DNA of 64,000 bases from an uncultured Clostridia bacterium (GTDB lineage Bacteria > Bacillota > Clostridia > TANB77 > CAG-508): NCBI GenBank assembly GCA_928721915.1, contig CAKMVZ010000003.1, positions 1-64,000 of the forward strand, in the 5' to 3' direction. Of the stretch, positions 49,051-60,216 are shown one piece after another. Each line of letters opens with the position of its first letter. Within the stretch, counting starts at the first letter, position 1. The notes beneath the pieces were generated by a model, which worked only from the letters and a program-made list of their open reading frames with translations, searched no databases and was not told where the DNA came from. The translations under genes and the position numbers were made by a program.

Positions 49051-50715
49051 ATGGAAGCATTTGATAAAAATATTTTTTCAAATAATGAAAGGCCTACAGG
49101 CAAGAAAAAAATGATTCTAATTGGAATTATTGTATGTATAGTTTTAATTGTAATTTTAGCAGTTTTAATTTTATTTTATAAGCAAATTGATGCTACAACA
49201 TTTAAACTTTATATTGACGGAACACAGGTAAGCTGTTCTGATGATTTTTATATTCAAGATAATAATGGAAATATATATATTAAGGCACGAGAGTTAGCAG
49301 ATTTAATTGGCTGGTCATATCAAAATGGGGAATATGGTTCATATACAGAAGATACTAATAGTGGATATATGCAAAATGAATATGAAGTTGCTTCTTTTGT
49401 TGCAGGATCAAATGAATTAAAAAAATATATCGTTTTACCAAATGATACAGATAGTGAAAACGAAGAAGAAGAGCAACAAGAAGAAAATTCGGAAGAGGCT
49501 ACTATTGATATAGAAGTTAATTCAGAAAATGGCACACTTGAAACTATGGAATTAGAATTACCAATAATTTCATCAAATAATCAAATCTATATACCACTTT
49601 CTGCTATAAATGATATATGTAATTGCAGTTATAATTCAGAAGAATATAGAATGTATATATATGAATTAAACTATTTAATCCAACTTGCTCTTCAAAATGC
49701 ACCAAGCTTTGGATATTCAAGTGTTAGCGGAACTTATGAAAACCTAAGAGCATTAGCTTATGGAATGATGGTTGCTATTGATAATAGTGGAAGATATGGT
49801 GTTGTAAATTTACAAACAGGTGAAAATTATTTAGGATTTAAATATTCAGAAATGGTATTTAATCAAAACGTAAAAGAATTTTTTGTAAAAGCAACTGATG
49901 ATACTGTTGGAGTTGTATCATATGATGGAACTGTTATAATATCTCCAAAAAATTATGATAATATATCTGTTTTAAGTGACAAACTAGGATTATATTTAAT
50001 AGAAAAAGATTTACAATATGGAGTTTTAAATAGACAAGGAGATACAGTAGTTTATCCAGAATATGATAATATAGGATTATCTGATAAAGAAACTTATGTA
50101 TTTGATTATGGAGCGGGAGATAATAAATATGTATTATTTGATAATACAATTGTTGTTAATCAGGATGAAAAATATGGACTTTATAATATAGAAGGAAAGA
50201 ATACTTTATCAGTTAATTTCCAAGGTATAGGTTATATTACAGAATCTGACCTTGAAGCTTATGAAAATTTAGATGAAGATGGTAATACAAATGATGATAC
50301 AGATAACTTAAGTGATTCTAATGATAACGAAGAAAAAGAAACAAGTGAGAATGTTGGAAATAGTGTTTTAACTATTAATGCACAAATTGAATTAGATAAT
50401 GGAAACATAGGTGCAGTTCAAGGAATAGTTGTAGAGCAGACAGGTTTAAATGGAGAACCTGCTTATGGAGTATATGATGCAATTCAAGAAAAATTAATTA
50501 TTCCTTGTGGATGTACAAGAATTTATTCTACAACAAGAGCAGGAGTTACAACATATTATATGGAATATGAAGGACAACAATTAGAATTTGAAGATTATAT
50601 AAAAAGCAATAATTTATATACAGAAGTAGAAAATACTACTAGCGCTGACACTTTAGATAATACAAATACAACAAATGAGGTAGATGAAAATGTTATAAAT
50701 AATACTGCTTCTTAA
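49051..50715 (+). CDS. membrane-anchored WG-repeat protein
   Basis: 554 residues: short cytoplasmic N-terminus, transmembrane helix (about 23-46), a copper-amine-oxidase-like N-terminal type module (FKLYIDGTQVSC ... IYIKARELADLIGWSY and IYIPLSAINDICN), then WG-like beta repeats (YGVVNLQTGENY, VGVVSYDGTVIISP, YGVLNRQGDTVVYPEYDNI, YGLYNIEGKN). Acidic and Asn-rich linkers. Probably extracellular; function unknown. Ribosome site AAAGGGGG. Possibly transcribed with tgt (24-base gap). Confidence 0.75.
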   Translation: MEAFDKNIFSNNERPTGKKKMILIGIIVCIVLIVILAVLILFYKQIDATTFKLYIDGTQVSCSDDFYIQDNNGNIYIKARELADLIGWSYQNGEYGSYTEDTNSGYMQNEYEVASFVAGSNELKKYIVLPNDTDSENEEEEQQEENSEEATIDIEVNSENGTLETMELELPIISSNNQIYIPLSAINDICNCSYNSEEYRMYIYELNYLIQLALQNAPSFGYSSVSGTYENLRALAYGMMVAIDNSGRYGVVNLQTGENYLGFKYSEMVFNQNVKEFFVKATDDTVGVVSYDGTVIISPKNYDNISVLSDKLGLYLIEKDLQYGVLNRQGDTVVYPEYDNIGLSDKETYVFDYGAGDNKYVLFDNTIVVNQDEKYGLYNIEGKNTLSVNFQGIGYITESDLEAYENLDEDGNTNDDTDNLSDSNDNEEKETSENVGNSVLTINAQIELDNGNIGAVQGIVVEQTGLNGEPAYGVYDAIQEKLIIPCGCTRIYSTTRAGVTTYYMEYEGQQLEFEDYIKSNNLYTEVENTTSADTLDNTNTTNEVDENVINNTAS

Positions 50716-50737
50716 AAAATATAAAAATTTCAGAAAT

Positions 50738-50776
50738 AAAAATAACCTTGAGTTTTGCATTCAAGGTTATTTTTTA
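50738..50776. terminator. bidirectional terminator between convergent genes
   Basis: AATAACCTTGA pairs with TCAAGGTTATT, flanked by A and T tracts. Confidence 0.88.
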
Positions 50777-50787
50777 TTATCTATAAT

Positions 50788-52348
50788 TTATCTTTCAAGT
50801 TCAGATGATGTTCTGCTTTGTGATTCACGAGTATTTTCAGCGTCTTTTATAATATTTATTATTTTTTTACTATCATTTTCAGAAATTGTTTTATCGGATT
50901 TATTAAAATCAATAGATTTTAAATATTCTATATCCTCTGAAGGTATATATTGTTTTAAATTTTCAATATATCCTAATACTAAGTTTTGTTCTATATTATT
51001 TTCTGAGGCTAAATTCCATCCGAAGAATATTTCCATCAGTTGTTTCAACATGGTATGATAGTTTTGCACCTGGATTTTTTGAAATTATTTCAGCAATTGA
51101 TAAACCATCATTTACATTGTATTGTTTATAAGATCCATCTTCATACATTGCATTTATATATGTTAATTTTAAGTTTGAATCGTCATGATTATGGTAAGAA
51201 CCATAATTTCCAATTCCTTCTGGAGTTTCATAAAATAAACCTTCTGACATTTTAAATTCAGTATTAAATCCAATTGGTGAATTGGTTAGTATAGAATTAA
51301 TAACTGATTCTATAGAAACTTTTTTAACTGTTTTGCTTGAATTTTTGTTTGAATTATTATCTGACTTTTCAGTTTCTGTTTTTTTAGTAGATTCTTTTTT
51401 ATTCTCAGTTTTTGTTTCTGTAGAGGAATCTTTAGATTGAGTTTCTTTTTTGGAACTATCTTCTTCTTTTGAATCTTCTGTTTTTGAATTATTTTCATCT
51501 TCTATATCTTCAAAATAAACTTCTATATCATTTGGTTCTTGTATATTTTTTAAAGGATTTTCTAATTTATTTTCTTCTTGTAAAGTTTCAGAATCGGGTA
51601 TAAGAGTAGAATTTTCTTTAGGTTTATTACTTTCCTTATTTGAAGTTTTATCATATTCAGTTTCTGTAGAGTATTTGGTTGTTTCTTTATTATTAGTAGT
51701 AAAATTATAATTTACAATTGCAGCACTTCCAATAGCTAAACTTAAAATACCTGCAGTTATCAAAGCTTTTAATCTAGATTTTTTAAATTTTGTTGGATTT
51801 TTTTCTTTTTTCTCTTTTAATTTATTAAAAAAACCTTTTGGTGCAGATATGTGAAATTTTATTTTTGAAGGTTTGAATTTATTTAAAATTTCATTAACAA
51901 AGTTTTTAGGAGATTTTAAAGCTTTTTCTTTAGCTTTTTTCATATTTTTAGTAGCTTTTTCTTTATTTGAAACCCTGATACTATTTATACCTGCATTTTT
52001 TCCAAAAGCTTTAAATTTTAAATTTTTCCTTTTTGAAATAGCATCTACATTAATATTATATGATTTTAATAGTTTTTCTTTTTCGTAAGATACACGACTT
52101 TCATAATCTTTATTACTTTCTCCAATTTTTCTTTTATAATGTCTTAACATAATATTAAGATATTGATCTTTTTTGTTTGTATAACCTTTTTCTTCGTCAA
52201 ATTGTTTTAAGCTTTCATATACATCTATGTCTATATTTTTTAAAATGTTTGATTTTATTTCTTCTAATTGTCTGCGTGAAATTTTTTTATGAGTTTTTAA
52301 ATATTCATTTAATATTTCATCATATACCTTATTTTTTATAATACTCAT
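50788..52348 (-). CDS. membrane-anchored protein of unknown function with one CGG shift
   Basis: About 519 residues. Basic cytoplasmic N-terminus with repeated Lys-rich helices (1-190), one transmembrane helix (about 195-212), a long Ser/Glu/Lys low-complexity linker (220-345), and a C-terminal globular domain (VESVINSILTNSPIGFN-like, YHNHDDSNLKLTYINAMYEDG). The in-frame CGG with first base at 51022 must be skipped (NIL-C-GGA-TGG) to give GWNLASENNIEQNLVLGY and the tail to 50788; unshifted it ends at MEFSLRK. The linker matches an envelope-spanning protein; function unknown. Confidence 0.72.
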
Positions 52349-52430
52349 AAATCCTCCTATCTCTATAAAAAACTTTATTTTACCATACTTTTTTATTATA
52401 ACATTTATAATTTAAAAATGCAACTTATCA

Positions 52431-52459
52431 TTGACAAATTAGGCAAAAAGAAATAAAAT
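52431..52459 (+). promoter_or_regulatory. promoter for fba
   Basis: TTGACA at 52431 and TAAAAT at 52454 with a 17-base spacer, 55 bases upstream of the start codon. Confidence 0.75.
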
Positions 52460-52513
52460 AACGATTGAATAATAAGTAGATAGTAATTTACTTTAAATTA
52501 AGGAGGTATTTTT

Positions 52514-53443
52514 ATGGCATTAGTAACCACTAAGGAAATGTTTGAAAAATCAATGAAGGAGCATTTTGCAATAGGAGCTTTTAATATAAATAATATGGAA
52601 TTTATCCAAGCTATTACAGAAGCAGCTAATGAAGCAAATTCACCAGTTATATTACAGGTTTCATCAAGTGCAATAAAATATGCAACTTTACCATATTTAA
52701 GAAAAATGGTAGAAGCAGCAGTAGAAACAACAAATATTCCAATTGCACTACATTTAGATCATGGACCTGATTTTGAAACATGTAAAATGTGTATTGACAA
52801 TGGATTTACATCTGTTATGATTGACGGGTCAAAATATGATTTTGATGAAAATGTAAGGTTAACAAAACAAGTTGTAGATTATGCTCATAGCAAAGGCGTT
52901 GTCGTTGAAGCTGAGCTTGGAAAATTAGCAGGAGTTGAAGATGATGTAAATGTATCTGATGACGATGCAAGATATACAGATCCTGATCAAGCATATGAAT
53001 TTGTTCAAAAAACAGGCTGTGATTCTTTAGCAATAGCTATAGGAACAAGTCATGGTGCTTATAAATTTAAAGGAGAAGCAAGACTTCGTTTTGATATATT
53101 AGCAAAAGTAAAAGAAAAATTACCAAATACTCCGATAGTATTACATGGAGCATCATCAGTTGTTCCAGAATTAGTAGATATGTGTAATAACAATGGTGGT
53201 AACATCCCAGGTGCAAAAGGTTGCCCAGATGAAATGCTAAAACAAGCTGGAGAAAATGGAGTATCAAAAATTAATGTAGATACTGATTTAAGATTAGCAA
53301 TGACAGCTCAAATAAGAAGAGTATTTAATGAAGATCCATCTATATTTGATCCTAGAAAATATCTAGGTCCAGCAAGAGATGAAATTAAAAAGACTGTATC
53401 TCACAAAATAAATAATGTATTTTGTTCTGCTAATAAAGCATAA
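52514..53443 (+). CDS. fba: class II fructose-bisphosphate aldolase
   Basis: 309 residues. Zinc ligands and catalytic groups: HLDHGPDFETC (residues about 81-91), the glutamate-bearing VVVEAELGKLAGVED, the catalytic loop GTSHGAYKF, and LHGASSVVPELVD. NVDTDLRLA binds substrate phosphate. Glycolytic and gluconeogenic cleavage of FBP. Ribosome site AAGGAGG. Alone between a good promoter and a terminator. Confidence 0.96.
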   Translation: MALVTTKEMFEKSMKEHFAIGAFNINNMEFIQAITEAANEANSPVILQVSSSAIKYATLPYLRKMVEAAVETTNIPIALHLDHGPDFETCKMCIDNGFTSVMIDGSKYDFDENVRLTKQVVDYAHSKGVVVEAELGKLAGVEDDVNVSDDDARYTDPDQAYEFVQKTGCDSLAIAIGTSHGAYKFKGEARLRFDILAKVKEKLPNTPIVLHGASSVVPELVDMCNNNGGNIPGAKGCPDEMLKQAGENGVSKINVDTDLRLAMTAQIRRVFNEDPSIFDPRKYLGPARDEIKKTVSHKINNVFCSANKA

Positions 53444-53467
53444 ATTTTTTTAATATAAAATTTTATA

Positions 53468-53514
53468 AATGCACATTCAAATATTATACTTTATTATTTG
53501 AATGTGCATTTTTT
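53468..53514 (+). terminator. intrinsic terminator after fba
   Basis: AATGCACATTCAAAT pairs with ATTTGAATGTGCATT and is followed by a T tract. Confidence 0.9.
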
Positions 53515-53564
53515 ATCTTTTAAAAGGAATTTTGATTAAAATGCCAAAAAAATCCAAATTTTGT

Positions 53565-53593
53565 TTGATTTTCTTTTTAAAATGTGGTAAAAT
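53565..53593 (+). promoter_or_regulatory. promoter upstream of the small gene at 53651
   Basis: TTGATT at 53565 and TAAAAT at 53588, spacer 17. Confidence 0.6.
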
Positions 53594-53650
53594 AAATATG
53601 TATGATTATATTTATTATTTTTTCATACAAAAAAATATTTGGAGGTACAT

Positions 53651-53956
53651 ATGGAAAGTAAGGAATATTTAGAATATCAAATGGCTTGTACGGAGGTTTT
53701 AGAAGTATTAAAATACATGCCAAAAAAGGATGTTGATAAAATTCCAGCTAATATAATTAAATCATTAAGAAGCGCAAAAAGATTTGATTATAGATTTAGA
53801 TATGACACCAAAAAGAAAATTAATGAACAAAATATTTCTAAAAGAGCAAAACTAATGATTTCACGTTTGTATAGAGATTATATGGTTTCAGAAAGGGTTA
53901 GAAATATAATATTATCAAAAGAAAAATTTGACAAAAAGAAAGCAAATAGTAATTGA
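53651..53956 (+). CDS. conserved-looking small protein, unknown function
   Basis: 101 residues, all helical by composition, rich in Lys/Arg: EYLEYQMACTEVLEVLKYMP, IPANIIKSLRSAKRFDYRF, KRAKLMISRLYRDYMVSERVRN. No membrane segment or recognised domain. It has its own promoter and a GGAGG site, so it is real. The basic helices could bind nucleic acid, but this is speculation. Confidence 0.6.
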   Translation: MESKEYLEYQMACTEVLEVLKYMPKKDVDKIPANIIKSLRSAKRFDYRFRYDTKKKINEQNISKRAKLMISRLYRDYMVSERVRNIILSKEKFDKKKANSN

Positions 53957-54036
53957 CAAATATAAAAAAAACCGATAAAATGTTTGTGTGATAAATTTAC
54001 ACAAATATTTTTTTGTTTTTATAAAGGAGAATAGTT

Positions 54037-54501
54037 TTGGAAAATAAAATTATTGCGAAAAATCCTACCGCTAGGCGTAATTATTTGATTCAAGATACCT
54101 TTGAAGCAGGAATAGTTTTAAGTGGTACGGAAATTAAATCAATTAGAAATGGAAAAGTTAATATTAAAGATACTTATGTAATGATTAAAAATGGTGAAGC
54201 ATATATATATGGTATGCATATTAGTCCATATGAACATGGAAATATTTTTAATAAAGATCCATTAAGAGATAGAAAATTATTACTTCATAAAAGAGAAATT
54301 TATAAACTTTTTGGAATGATTAAACAAAAAGGAATAAGTTTAATTCCACTTACTTTATATTTTAAAGGAAGTAAGGTAAAATTAGAAGTAGGTATTGGAA
54401 AAGGTAAAAAGTTATATGATAAAAGAGAAGACATTGCTAAAAAAGATGCTATGATGAGAATAAATAAAGCTATGAAAGGAGTTAATAGTGGAAAAATATA
54501 G
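54037..54501 (+). CDS. smpB: SmpB, tmRNA-binding protein
   Basis: 154 residues. TTG start at 54037 after AAAGGAGA. Family motifs: [60 protein letters not shown] and the C-terminal [16 protein letters not shown] tail that enters the mRNA channel. It rescues stalled ribosomes with tmRNA (ssrA not in this window). In an organism with shift-prone codons this rescue route may be heavily used; that is inference. Confidence 0.95.
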   Translation: MENKIIAKNPTARRNYLIQDTFEAGIVLSGTEIKSIRNGKVNIKDTYVMIKNGEAYIYGMHISPYEHGNIFNKDPLRDRKLLLHKREIYKLFGMIKQKGISLIPLTLYFKGSKVKLEVGIGKGKKLYDKREDIAKKDAMMRINKAMKGVNSGKI

Positions 54502-55833
54502 AGATGATATTATCAAGTCAATTATGGATTTGGTTAAGTATAAATCAATTTCTGAAAAAAGTGAAAAACTAGGTGAACCTTTTGGAATAGAATGCAGAAA
54601 AGCTTTAGATTACATTTTAGAATTACGGAAATAAATTAGGTTTTAGAACTAAAAATATAGATGGATATGCAGGATTTATAGAATTTGGAGAAGGTGAAGA
54701 ATTGGTTCGGAATTATTGGTCATCTAGATGTCGTACCTGCAAATTATGAAGATGGCTGGATTTCTCCGCCTTTTGAACCAGAGTTAAGAGATGGAAAAAT
54801 TTATGGAAGAGGAACTATTGATGATAAAGGACCTGTTATTGTAAATTTATTTGCTATGAAAGAAGTTATGGATACGAAAAAAGTAAATAAAAGAGTAAGA
54901 CTAATAGTTGGTCTTGATGAAGAGAAAAATTGGGGATGTATAAATTATTATAAAATGAATGAAGAACATCCAAGTATTGGTTATAGTCCTGATGCGGATT
55001 TTCCTTGTATTTATGCTGAAAAAGGAATTGCTACAATTAAAATAGAAAATAATTTTAAAATAGAAGGTGCTGAAATTTTAGAAGTAGAATGTGGTAATAA
55101 TGCTATAAATGTTGTTCCAAAAAAAGCTTCTATAAGATTAAAATTTAACAATCCAGACGATATTAAAAAATATCATAATAATTCTAATGATATTTATATC
55201 GAACAAATAAGTCAGGATACAATAAGAATTATTGCAAAAGGAATTTCAAGTCATGCAGCTCATCCGGATTTTGGAGTAAATGCTATTTCAAAATTATTAC
55301 TTTATTTAAAAGGGAATTCTTATATAGATTTTTTAGATTCAGAAGGTATTTTTGATATAAAAAGCCCAAAATACTTAGGTGGATTTTCTACAAGTGATGA
55401 GAGTGGATATTTAACATCAAACATAGGGGATATAAAATATGAAAATGGAAGATTAAAATTGTATATGAATTTAAGAATTCCAGTAAATACTAATTTTGAT
55501 AAAATAAGAGATTATTTAGAAGAATTAAAATCAAAATGTGAAGGATTAACTTATAGTATAGATAATATAAATCCAAAATTATATATAAAAAAAGATACAT
55601 ATCTTATAAAAACATTAGAAAAAGTTTTTAAAGATGAAACTGGTTTAGATATAGAACCTATTGCTATAGGAGGGGGAACATATGCTAGAGCATTTAAAAA
55701 TTTTGTTTCTTTTGGTATGAACATGCCAGGGGATAAAGATATGTGTCATCAAGTAAATGAATTTATTGATATTGAAAAAATGATGTTAAGTGCTAAAATT
55801 TATGCTAGAGCTATTTATGAATTAGCAAAATAA
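54488..55833 (+). CDS. pepV: M20 dipeptidase, PepV/Sapep-like, with two CGG shifts
   Basis: About 447 residues. GTG start at 54488, overlapping smpB by 14 bases, gives [19 protein letters not shown]. In-frame CGG at 54626 (LEL-C-GGA-AAT) and 54708 (ELV-C-GGA-ATT) must be skipped to yield [16 protein letters not shown] and [10 protein letters not shown], the first metal-ligand motif. Then [10 protein letters not shown] (bridging Asp), DEEKNWGC (Glu), [14 protein letters not shown] and [13 protein letters not shown]. Zinc-dependent dipeptidase acting on exported or imported dipeptides. At the first site the unshifted frame meets TAA two codons later. Confidence 0.91.
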
Positions 55834-55856
55834 TTTTTATGATATACGGAGGAATA

Positions 55857-57905
55857 ATGGTAGATTTAAATAAATCAGTTCAATATATAAAAGGAGTTGG
55901 ACCAAATAGAGTTTCTCTTTTAAATAGATTAGGAATAGAAAATTTAGGAGATTTAATTTCTTTTTTCCCTAGAGAACACGAAGATAGAAGCAAACCAAAA
56001 ACAATTGATTCATTAGTAGATGGAGAAGAGGCTTTAATCTCTGCTTTTCCTGTTGGAAGGATGAATGAGATTAGGATTAGAAAAAATTTAACAATATGTA
56101 AATTATTTGTAAGAGATGAAACTGGTGGAGTAGAGATTGATTGGTATAATCAAGGATATTTAAAAAACAATTTTACTATTAATAAAAGATATTGTTTTTA
56201 TGGTAAGGTTAGTGTAAAAGCAGGAAGAATTACTATGCAATCACCTGTTTATGATATAGATGGCACAAATAAAAATACTGGTAAAATTATTCCAATATAT
56301 CCACTTACATATAAACTTTCTCAAAATACTATAAGAAAAATTATGGAAAATGCTATAGATGAGGTTTATGGTAAATTAGATGAAACATTACCAAAATATT
56401 TGGTTGAAAAATATAATTTAGATGATATAAATACCGCAATAAAAGAAATTCATTTTCCAGATAATTTTGAAGAGTTTAATAAGGCTAGAAGAAGACTTGT
56501 TTTTGAAGAGTTATTTAGTATGCAATTAGCGCTTCTTAAATTAAAAAACAAATATGATACAAATAAATTTGGTATTGAATTTAAAAAAGATATTAAAATG
56601 TCTGATGTAATAAACAGGCTTCCATATAAATTAACAAAAGCTCAGCTAAGAGTTTTAGAGGAAATTGATAATGACATGGAATCTATTAAACCAATGAATA
56701 GATTGCTTCAAGGAGATGTTGGATCAGGTAAAACAGTTATTGCATTAATTGCAGCTTATAAATGTGTTAAATCTGGATATCAAGCAGTTATAATGGCTCC
56801 AACGGCAATTTTAGCTTCTCAACATTTAGAAACATTTAATGAAATTTTAGCTTTTTCTGGAATTAGATGTGAACTTTTAATTAGTGGAATTAGCAAAAAG
56901 AAGAAAGAAGATATTTTAGAAAGATTAAAATCAGGAGAAATTGATATTTTGATTGGTACACATGCTGTTTTTGAAGACAATGTCGAATTTAAAAATTTAG
57001 GTTTAGTAGTTACTGATGAACAACATCGTTTTGGAGTAAGGCAAAGAAGTAGATTAGTAGATAAAGGGCACAATCCAGATGTATTGGTTATGACTGCTAC
57101 TCCAATTCCTAGAACACTAGCTATTATTTTATATGGCGATTTGGATATATCAATAATTGATGAACTTCCACCAAATAGGAAAAAAATTGAAACATATGCA
57201 GTTACTAAAGCTTATGAAGAAAGAGTAAATAATTTTATTGCTAAACAAGTTGATTCTGGTAGGCAATGTTATATTGTATGTCCATTAGTTGAAGAAAATG
57301 AAGAAATGGATTTAAAATCAGCAGTAGAACTTACTAAAACATATAAAGAAAAAATTTTTCCAAGATATAAAGTTGAATGTTTACATGGAAAAATGAAAGC
57401 CAAAGAAAAAGATGAAATAATGGAAAGATTCAAAAATGGAGATATTGACATTTTAGTTTCAACAACTGTTATTGAAGTTGGCGTTAACGTTCCAAATGCT
57501 AATTTAATGATTATAGAAAATGCAGAAAGATTTGGCTTAGCTCAGCTTCATCAATTAAGAGGAAGAGTTGGAAGAGGAGAGTATCAATCATATTGTATTT
57601 TAAAATACAATGGTAATTCTCAAAATATAAAGGAAAGAATGGAAGTTATTTCAAAATCAAATGATGGATTTGTTATTGCAGAAAAAGACTTAGAATTAAG
57701 AGGCTCAGGGGAATTTTTTGGGACAAAACAACATGGAATCCCAGAGTTTAAAATAGCAAATTTATTTACAGATTTAGAAATGCTAAAAGAAGTTCAAGCT
57801 ATTGTTAATGAAATTTTATCAAAAGATCCAGATTTAGAAAAACCAGAGAATAAGGTATTAAATAAAATTATTGAAAACAAATTTAAAAATAGAATTGAAA
57901 TATGA
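55857..57905 (+). CDS. recG: RecG ATP-dependent DNA helicase
   Basis: 682 residues. N-terminal wedge/OB domain (FFPREHEDRSK start), then superfamily 2 motifs: Q/I LLQGDVGSGKTVIAL (Walker A), Ia MAPTAILASQH, II DEQHRFGVRQR, III MTATPIPRTLA, V STTVIEVGVNVPNA and VI QLHQLRGRVGRGE. Remodels stalled replication forks. Start ATG 55857 with CGGAGGA site; that CGG lies outside the coding frame. No in-frame CGG in 682 codons. Confidence 0.96.
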   Translation: MVDLNKSVQYIKGVGPNRVSLLNRLGIENLGDLISFFPREHEDRSKPKTIDSLVDGEEALISAFPVGRMNEIRIRKNLTICKLFVRDETGGVEIDWYNQGYLKNNFTINKRYCFYGKVSVKAGRITMQSPVYDIDGTNKNTGKIIPIYPLTYKLSQNTIRKIMENAIDEVYGKLDETLPKYLVEKYNLDDINTAIKEIHFPDNFEEFNKARRRLVFEELFSMQLALLKLKNKYDTNKFGIEFKKDIKMSDVINRLPYKLTKAQLRVLEEIDNDMESIKPMNRLLQGDVGSGKTVIALIAAYKCVKSGYQAVIMAPTAILASQHLETFNEILAFSGIRCELLISGISKKKKEDILERLKSGEIDILIGTHAVFEDNVEFKNLGLVVTDEQHRFGVRQRSRLVDKGHNPDVLVMTATPIPRTLAIILYGDLDISIIDELPPNRKKIETYAVTKAYEERVNNFIAKQVDSGRQCYIVCPLVEENEEMDLKSAVELTKTYKEKIFPRYKVECLHGKMKAKEKDEIMERFKNGDIDILVSTTVIEVGVNVPNANLMIIENAERFGLAQLHQLRGRVGRGEYQSYCILKYNGNSQNIKERMEVISKSNDGFVIAEKDLELRGSGEFFGTKQHGIPEFKIANLFTDLEMLKEVQAIVNEILSKDPDLEKPENKVLNKIIENKFKNRIEI

Positions 57906-57913
57906 TTAAAATG

Positions 57914-57942
57914 TTTACAAATTTGTAAAAATGAGATATTAT
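57914..57942 (+). promoter_or_regulatory. promoter upstream of the 63-residue membrane protein
   Basis: TTTACA at 57914 and TATTAT at 57937 with a 17-base spacer. Confidence 0.58.
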
Positions 57943-57989
57943 ATATGTATTATTTTGATTTATTACGAATTTTAAGAAAGGCTGTTTAA

Positions 57990-58181
57990 ATGGAAACATT
58001 TTTATTATTTATTGGTGCTTTTTTACTTGCTGCGGGAGTAAAATTAATTTATGATGCAAGATTAATTGTTAAAAAATATTTTGCAACGCATAAAGAAAAT
58101 TCTTTAGTCTTTACTTTAAAAGTAATAGGAACTTTATTTTCTTTTATTGGTGTAATACTTGTATCAAAATTTTTAGTTTAA
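57990..58181 (+). CDS. small membrane protein, 63 residues
   Basis: Two hydrophobic helices (residues about 2-21 and 42-61) with a basic loop between. It has GAFLLAAGVKLIYDARLI and VIGTLFSFIGVILVSK. Ribosome site AGAAAGG. It resembles small conserved Clostridia membrane proteins but no function can be assigned. Confidence 0.65.
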   Translation: METFLLFIGAFLLAAGVKLIYDARLIVKKYFATHKENSLVFTLKVIGTLFSFIGVILVSKFLV

Positions 58182-58261
58182 AAATAAATTGTTTTAAAAG
58201 TGAAATACTATTTTTATGGAATTTTATTTTAATATAATTTTAAAATAGAAAGGATGTATTT

Positions 58262-59891
58262 ATGAAATTAATTTGTGAGAATAGAGAATTTGATGTTGAA
58301 GAAGGAATTGCTTTAAAAGATGCATTATCTGAAGTTATGCCTAAAGGAGCAATTGCGGCAAGATATAATAACGAAATTGCCTCTTTAAATCAACCTGTAA
58401 ATAAAAATGGAACTATAGAGTTTATTGATAGAGCAACAAAAGATGGAAGAGAAATCTACATTAGAGGATTATTATATTTAACTAGTATGGCAGCTGAAAG
58501 AGCATATCCTGGTTCAAAATTTAATGTTAATTATCAACTTTCAAATGCAATGTTTTGTGCATTTGCTGATATGGAAGTTACAGATGAAGTTGCAATAAAT
58601 ATAAAAACAGAAATGGATAATTTAATTAGAAAAGATATTCCGATTATAAAGAAAATTATGACATTAGAAGAAGCTGAGAGATTTTATAAAGCTGAAAGTA
58701 CTGTAAGAGGTAGATTACAATTAAATGTAAATAAAGAAAAGGTTTCACTTTATTACTGTGAAGATTATTTTAATTACTTTTATGGTACAATGCCAATTTC
58801 TACTGGATTTGCAGAAATTTATGATGTTGCAAAATATCATAATGGGTTATTAGTTAGATATCCATCTATGACAGAGCCAAATATTTTGCCAAAATATGTA
58901 AAATCAATGAAATTAGCATCAGCTCTTGATGAATATGATGAAATATATAAATTAGTTGGGCTTGATACTGTTTATAAATTAAATAAAAAAATTATGGAAG
59001 GAAAAACAAAAGATTTAATTTTATTTTCGGAAGCTTTACATGAGAAAAAAATTGCTGAACTTTCAAATAAAATTAAACAACGTGGAAATGTTAAATTAGT
59101 ATTAATTGCAGGCCCATCATCATCAGGAAAAACAACTTTTGCAGGAAAACTAGGAATGTCTCTTAGAGTAAATGGCTTAAAACCAGTCACAATTTCTGTT
59201 GATAATTATTTTGTTGAAAGAGAAAATAATCCAAGAGATGAATTTGGAAATTATGATTTTGAATGTATTGAAGCTTTAGATTTAAAATTATTAAATGATC
59301 AATTATTAGATTTACTTAATCGGAAAAGAAGTTGATCTTCCAACTTTTAATTTTAAAACAGGTCATAAAGAATATTTAGGAAATAAGTTAAAACTTAAAA
59401 AAGATGAAATAATTGTAATGGAAGGAATTCACTGTTTAAATGATAAACTTACGAATTTAGTTCCAGCTGAAAATAAATATAAAATTTATATCAGTGATTT
59501 AACAGTATTAAATATTGATTATTATAATAGAATTTCAACAACTGACACAAGACTTTTAAGACGTATTGTTAGAGATAATAATTTTAGAAATTATAGTGCT
59601 CTTCATACTTTAAATATGTGGTATTCAGTAAATAGGGGAGAACAGAAAAATATTTTCCCATATCAAGAAACTGCAGATTACATGTTTAATTCATCAATAA
59701 TTTATGAAATATCAGTTTTAAAAAAATATGCAGTTCCACTATTAAACGAAATAAAGCCTACAGAACATGAGTACAGCGAAGCAAGAAGATTACTTGCCCT
59801 TCTTCAATATTTTGAAGAAATGGATGATAGTATGATACCAAATAACTCATTAATTAGAGAATTTATTGGTGGAAGTATATTTGAGGAGTAA
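58262..59891 (+). CDS. nucleoside/uridine kinase-like protein with TGS-type N-terminus, one CGG shift
   Basis: About 542 residues when shifted. The N-terminal ubiquitin-like TGS segment (1-60) and threonyl-tRNA-synthetase second-domain-like region precede a phosphoribulokinase/uridine kinase domain with P-loop AGPSSSGKTTFAGKLG (about residue 281) and SVDNYFVEREN. In-frame CGG at 59321 (LLN-C-GGA-AAA) is skipped to give GKEVDLPTFNFKTGHKE and EGIHCLNDKLTNLV. Unshifted reading stops within a few codons. This architecture is common in Clostridia and Thermotoga; the substrate is not certain. Ribosome site AAAGGATG. Confidence 0.88.
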
Positions 59892-59893
59892 AA

Positions 59894-60196
59894 ATGTTTA
59901 AAGTAATAGATGAAGAATTTATATGTGAAAATTGTGGTAGACAAGTTCCAAAATTAGGTTATTCTTGTAGAAACCACTGTCCATATTGTTTATATTCAAA
60001 GCATGTTGATATTGAACCAGGTGATAGATTAGAAACTTGCCATGGACTCTTAAAACCAATTGGAATAGAAACAAGTAGTAAAAAAGGATATATTATAATT
60101 TTTAAATGCCAAAAATGTGGTAGTATTAGAAAAAATAAAGTTGCAGAAGATGATGACATGGATAAGATTATTGCATTATCTGCTAATCATATTTAA
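59894..60196 (+). CDS. RNHCP domain protein
   Basis: 100 residues. Two zinc-ribbon-like CxxC pairs (CENCGRQVP and CQKCGSIR) bracket the family signature SCRNHCPYCLYSKHVD then PGDR and CHGLLKP. RNHCP proteins are small, widely distributed, function unknown, possibly nucleic-acid binding. Starts two bases after the kinase stop, so it is translationally coupled. Confidence 0.85.
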   Translation: MFKVIDEEFICENCGRQVPKLGYSCRNHCPYCLYSKHVDIEPGDRLETCHGLLKPIGIETSSKKGYIIIFKCQKCGSIRKNKVAEDDDMDKIIALSANHI

Positions 60197-60216
60197 ATTT
60201 AAAAAAGGAAAAATAA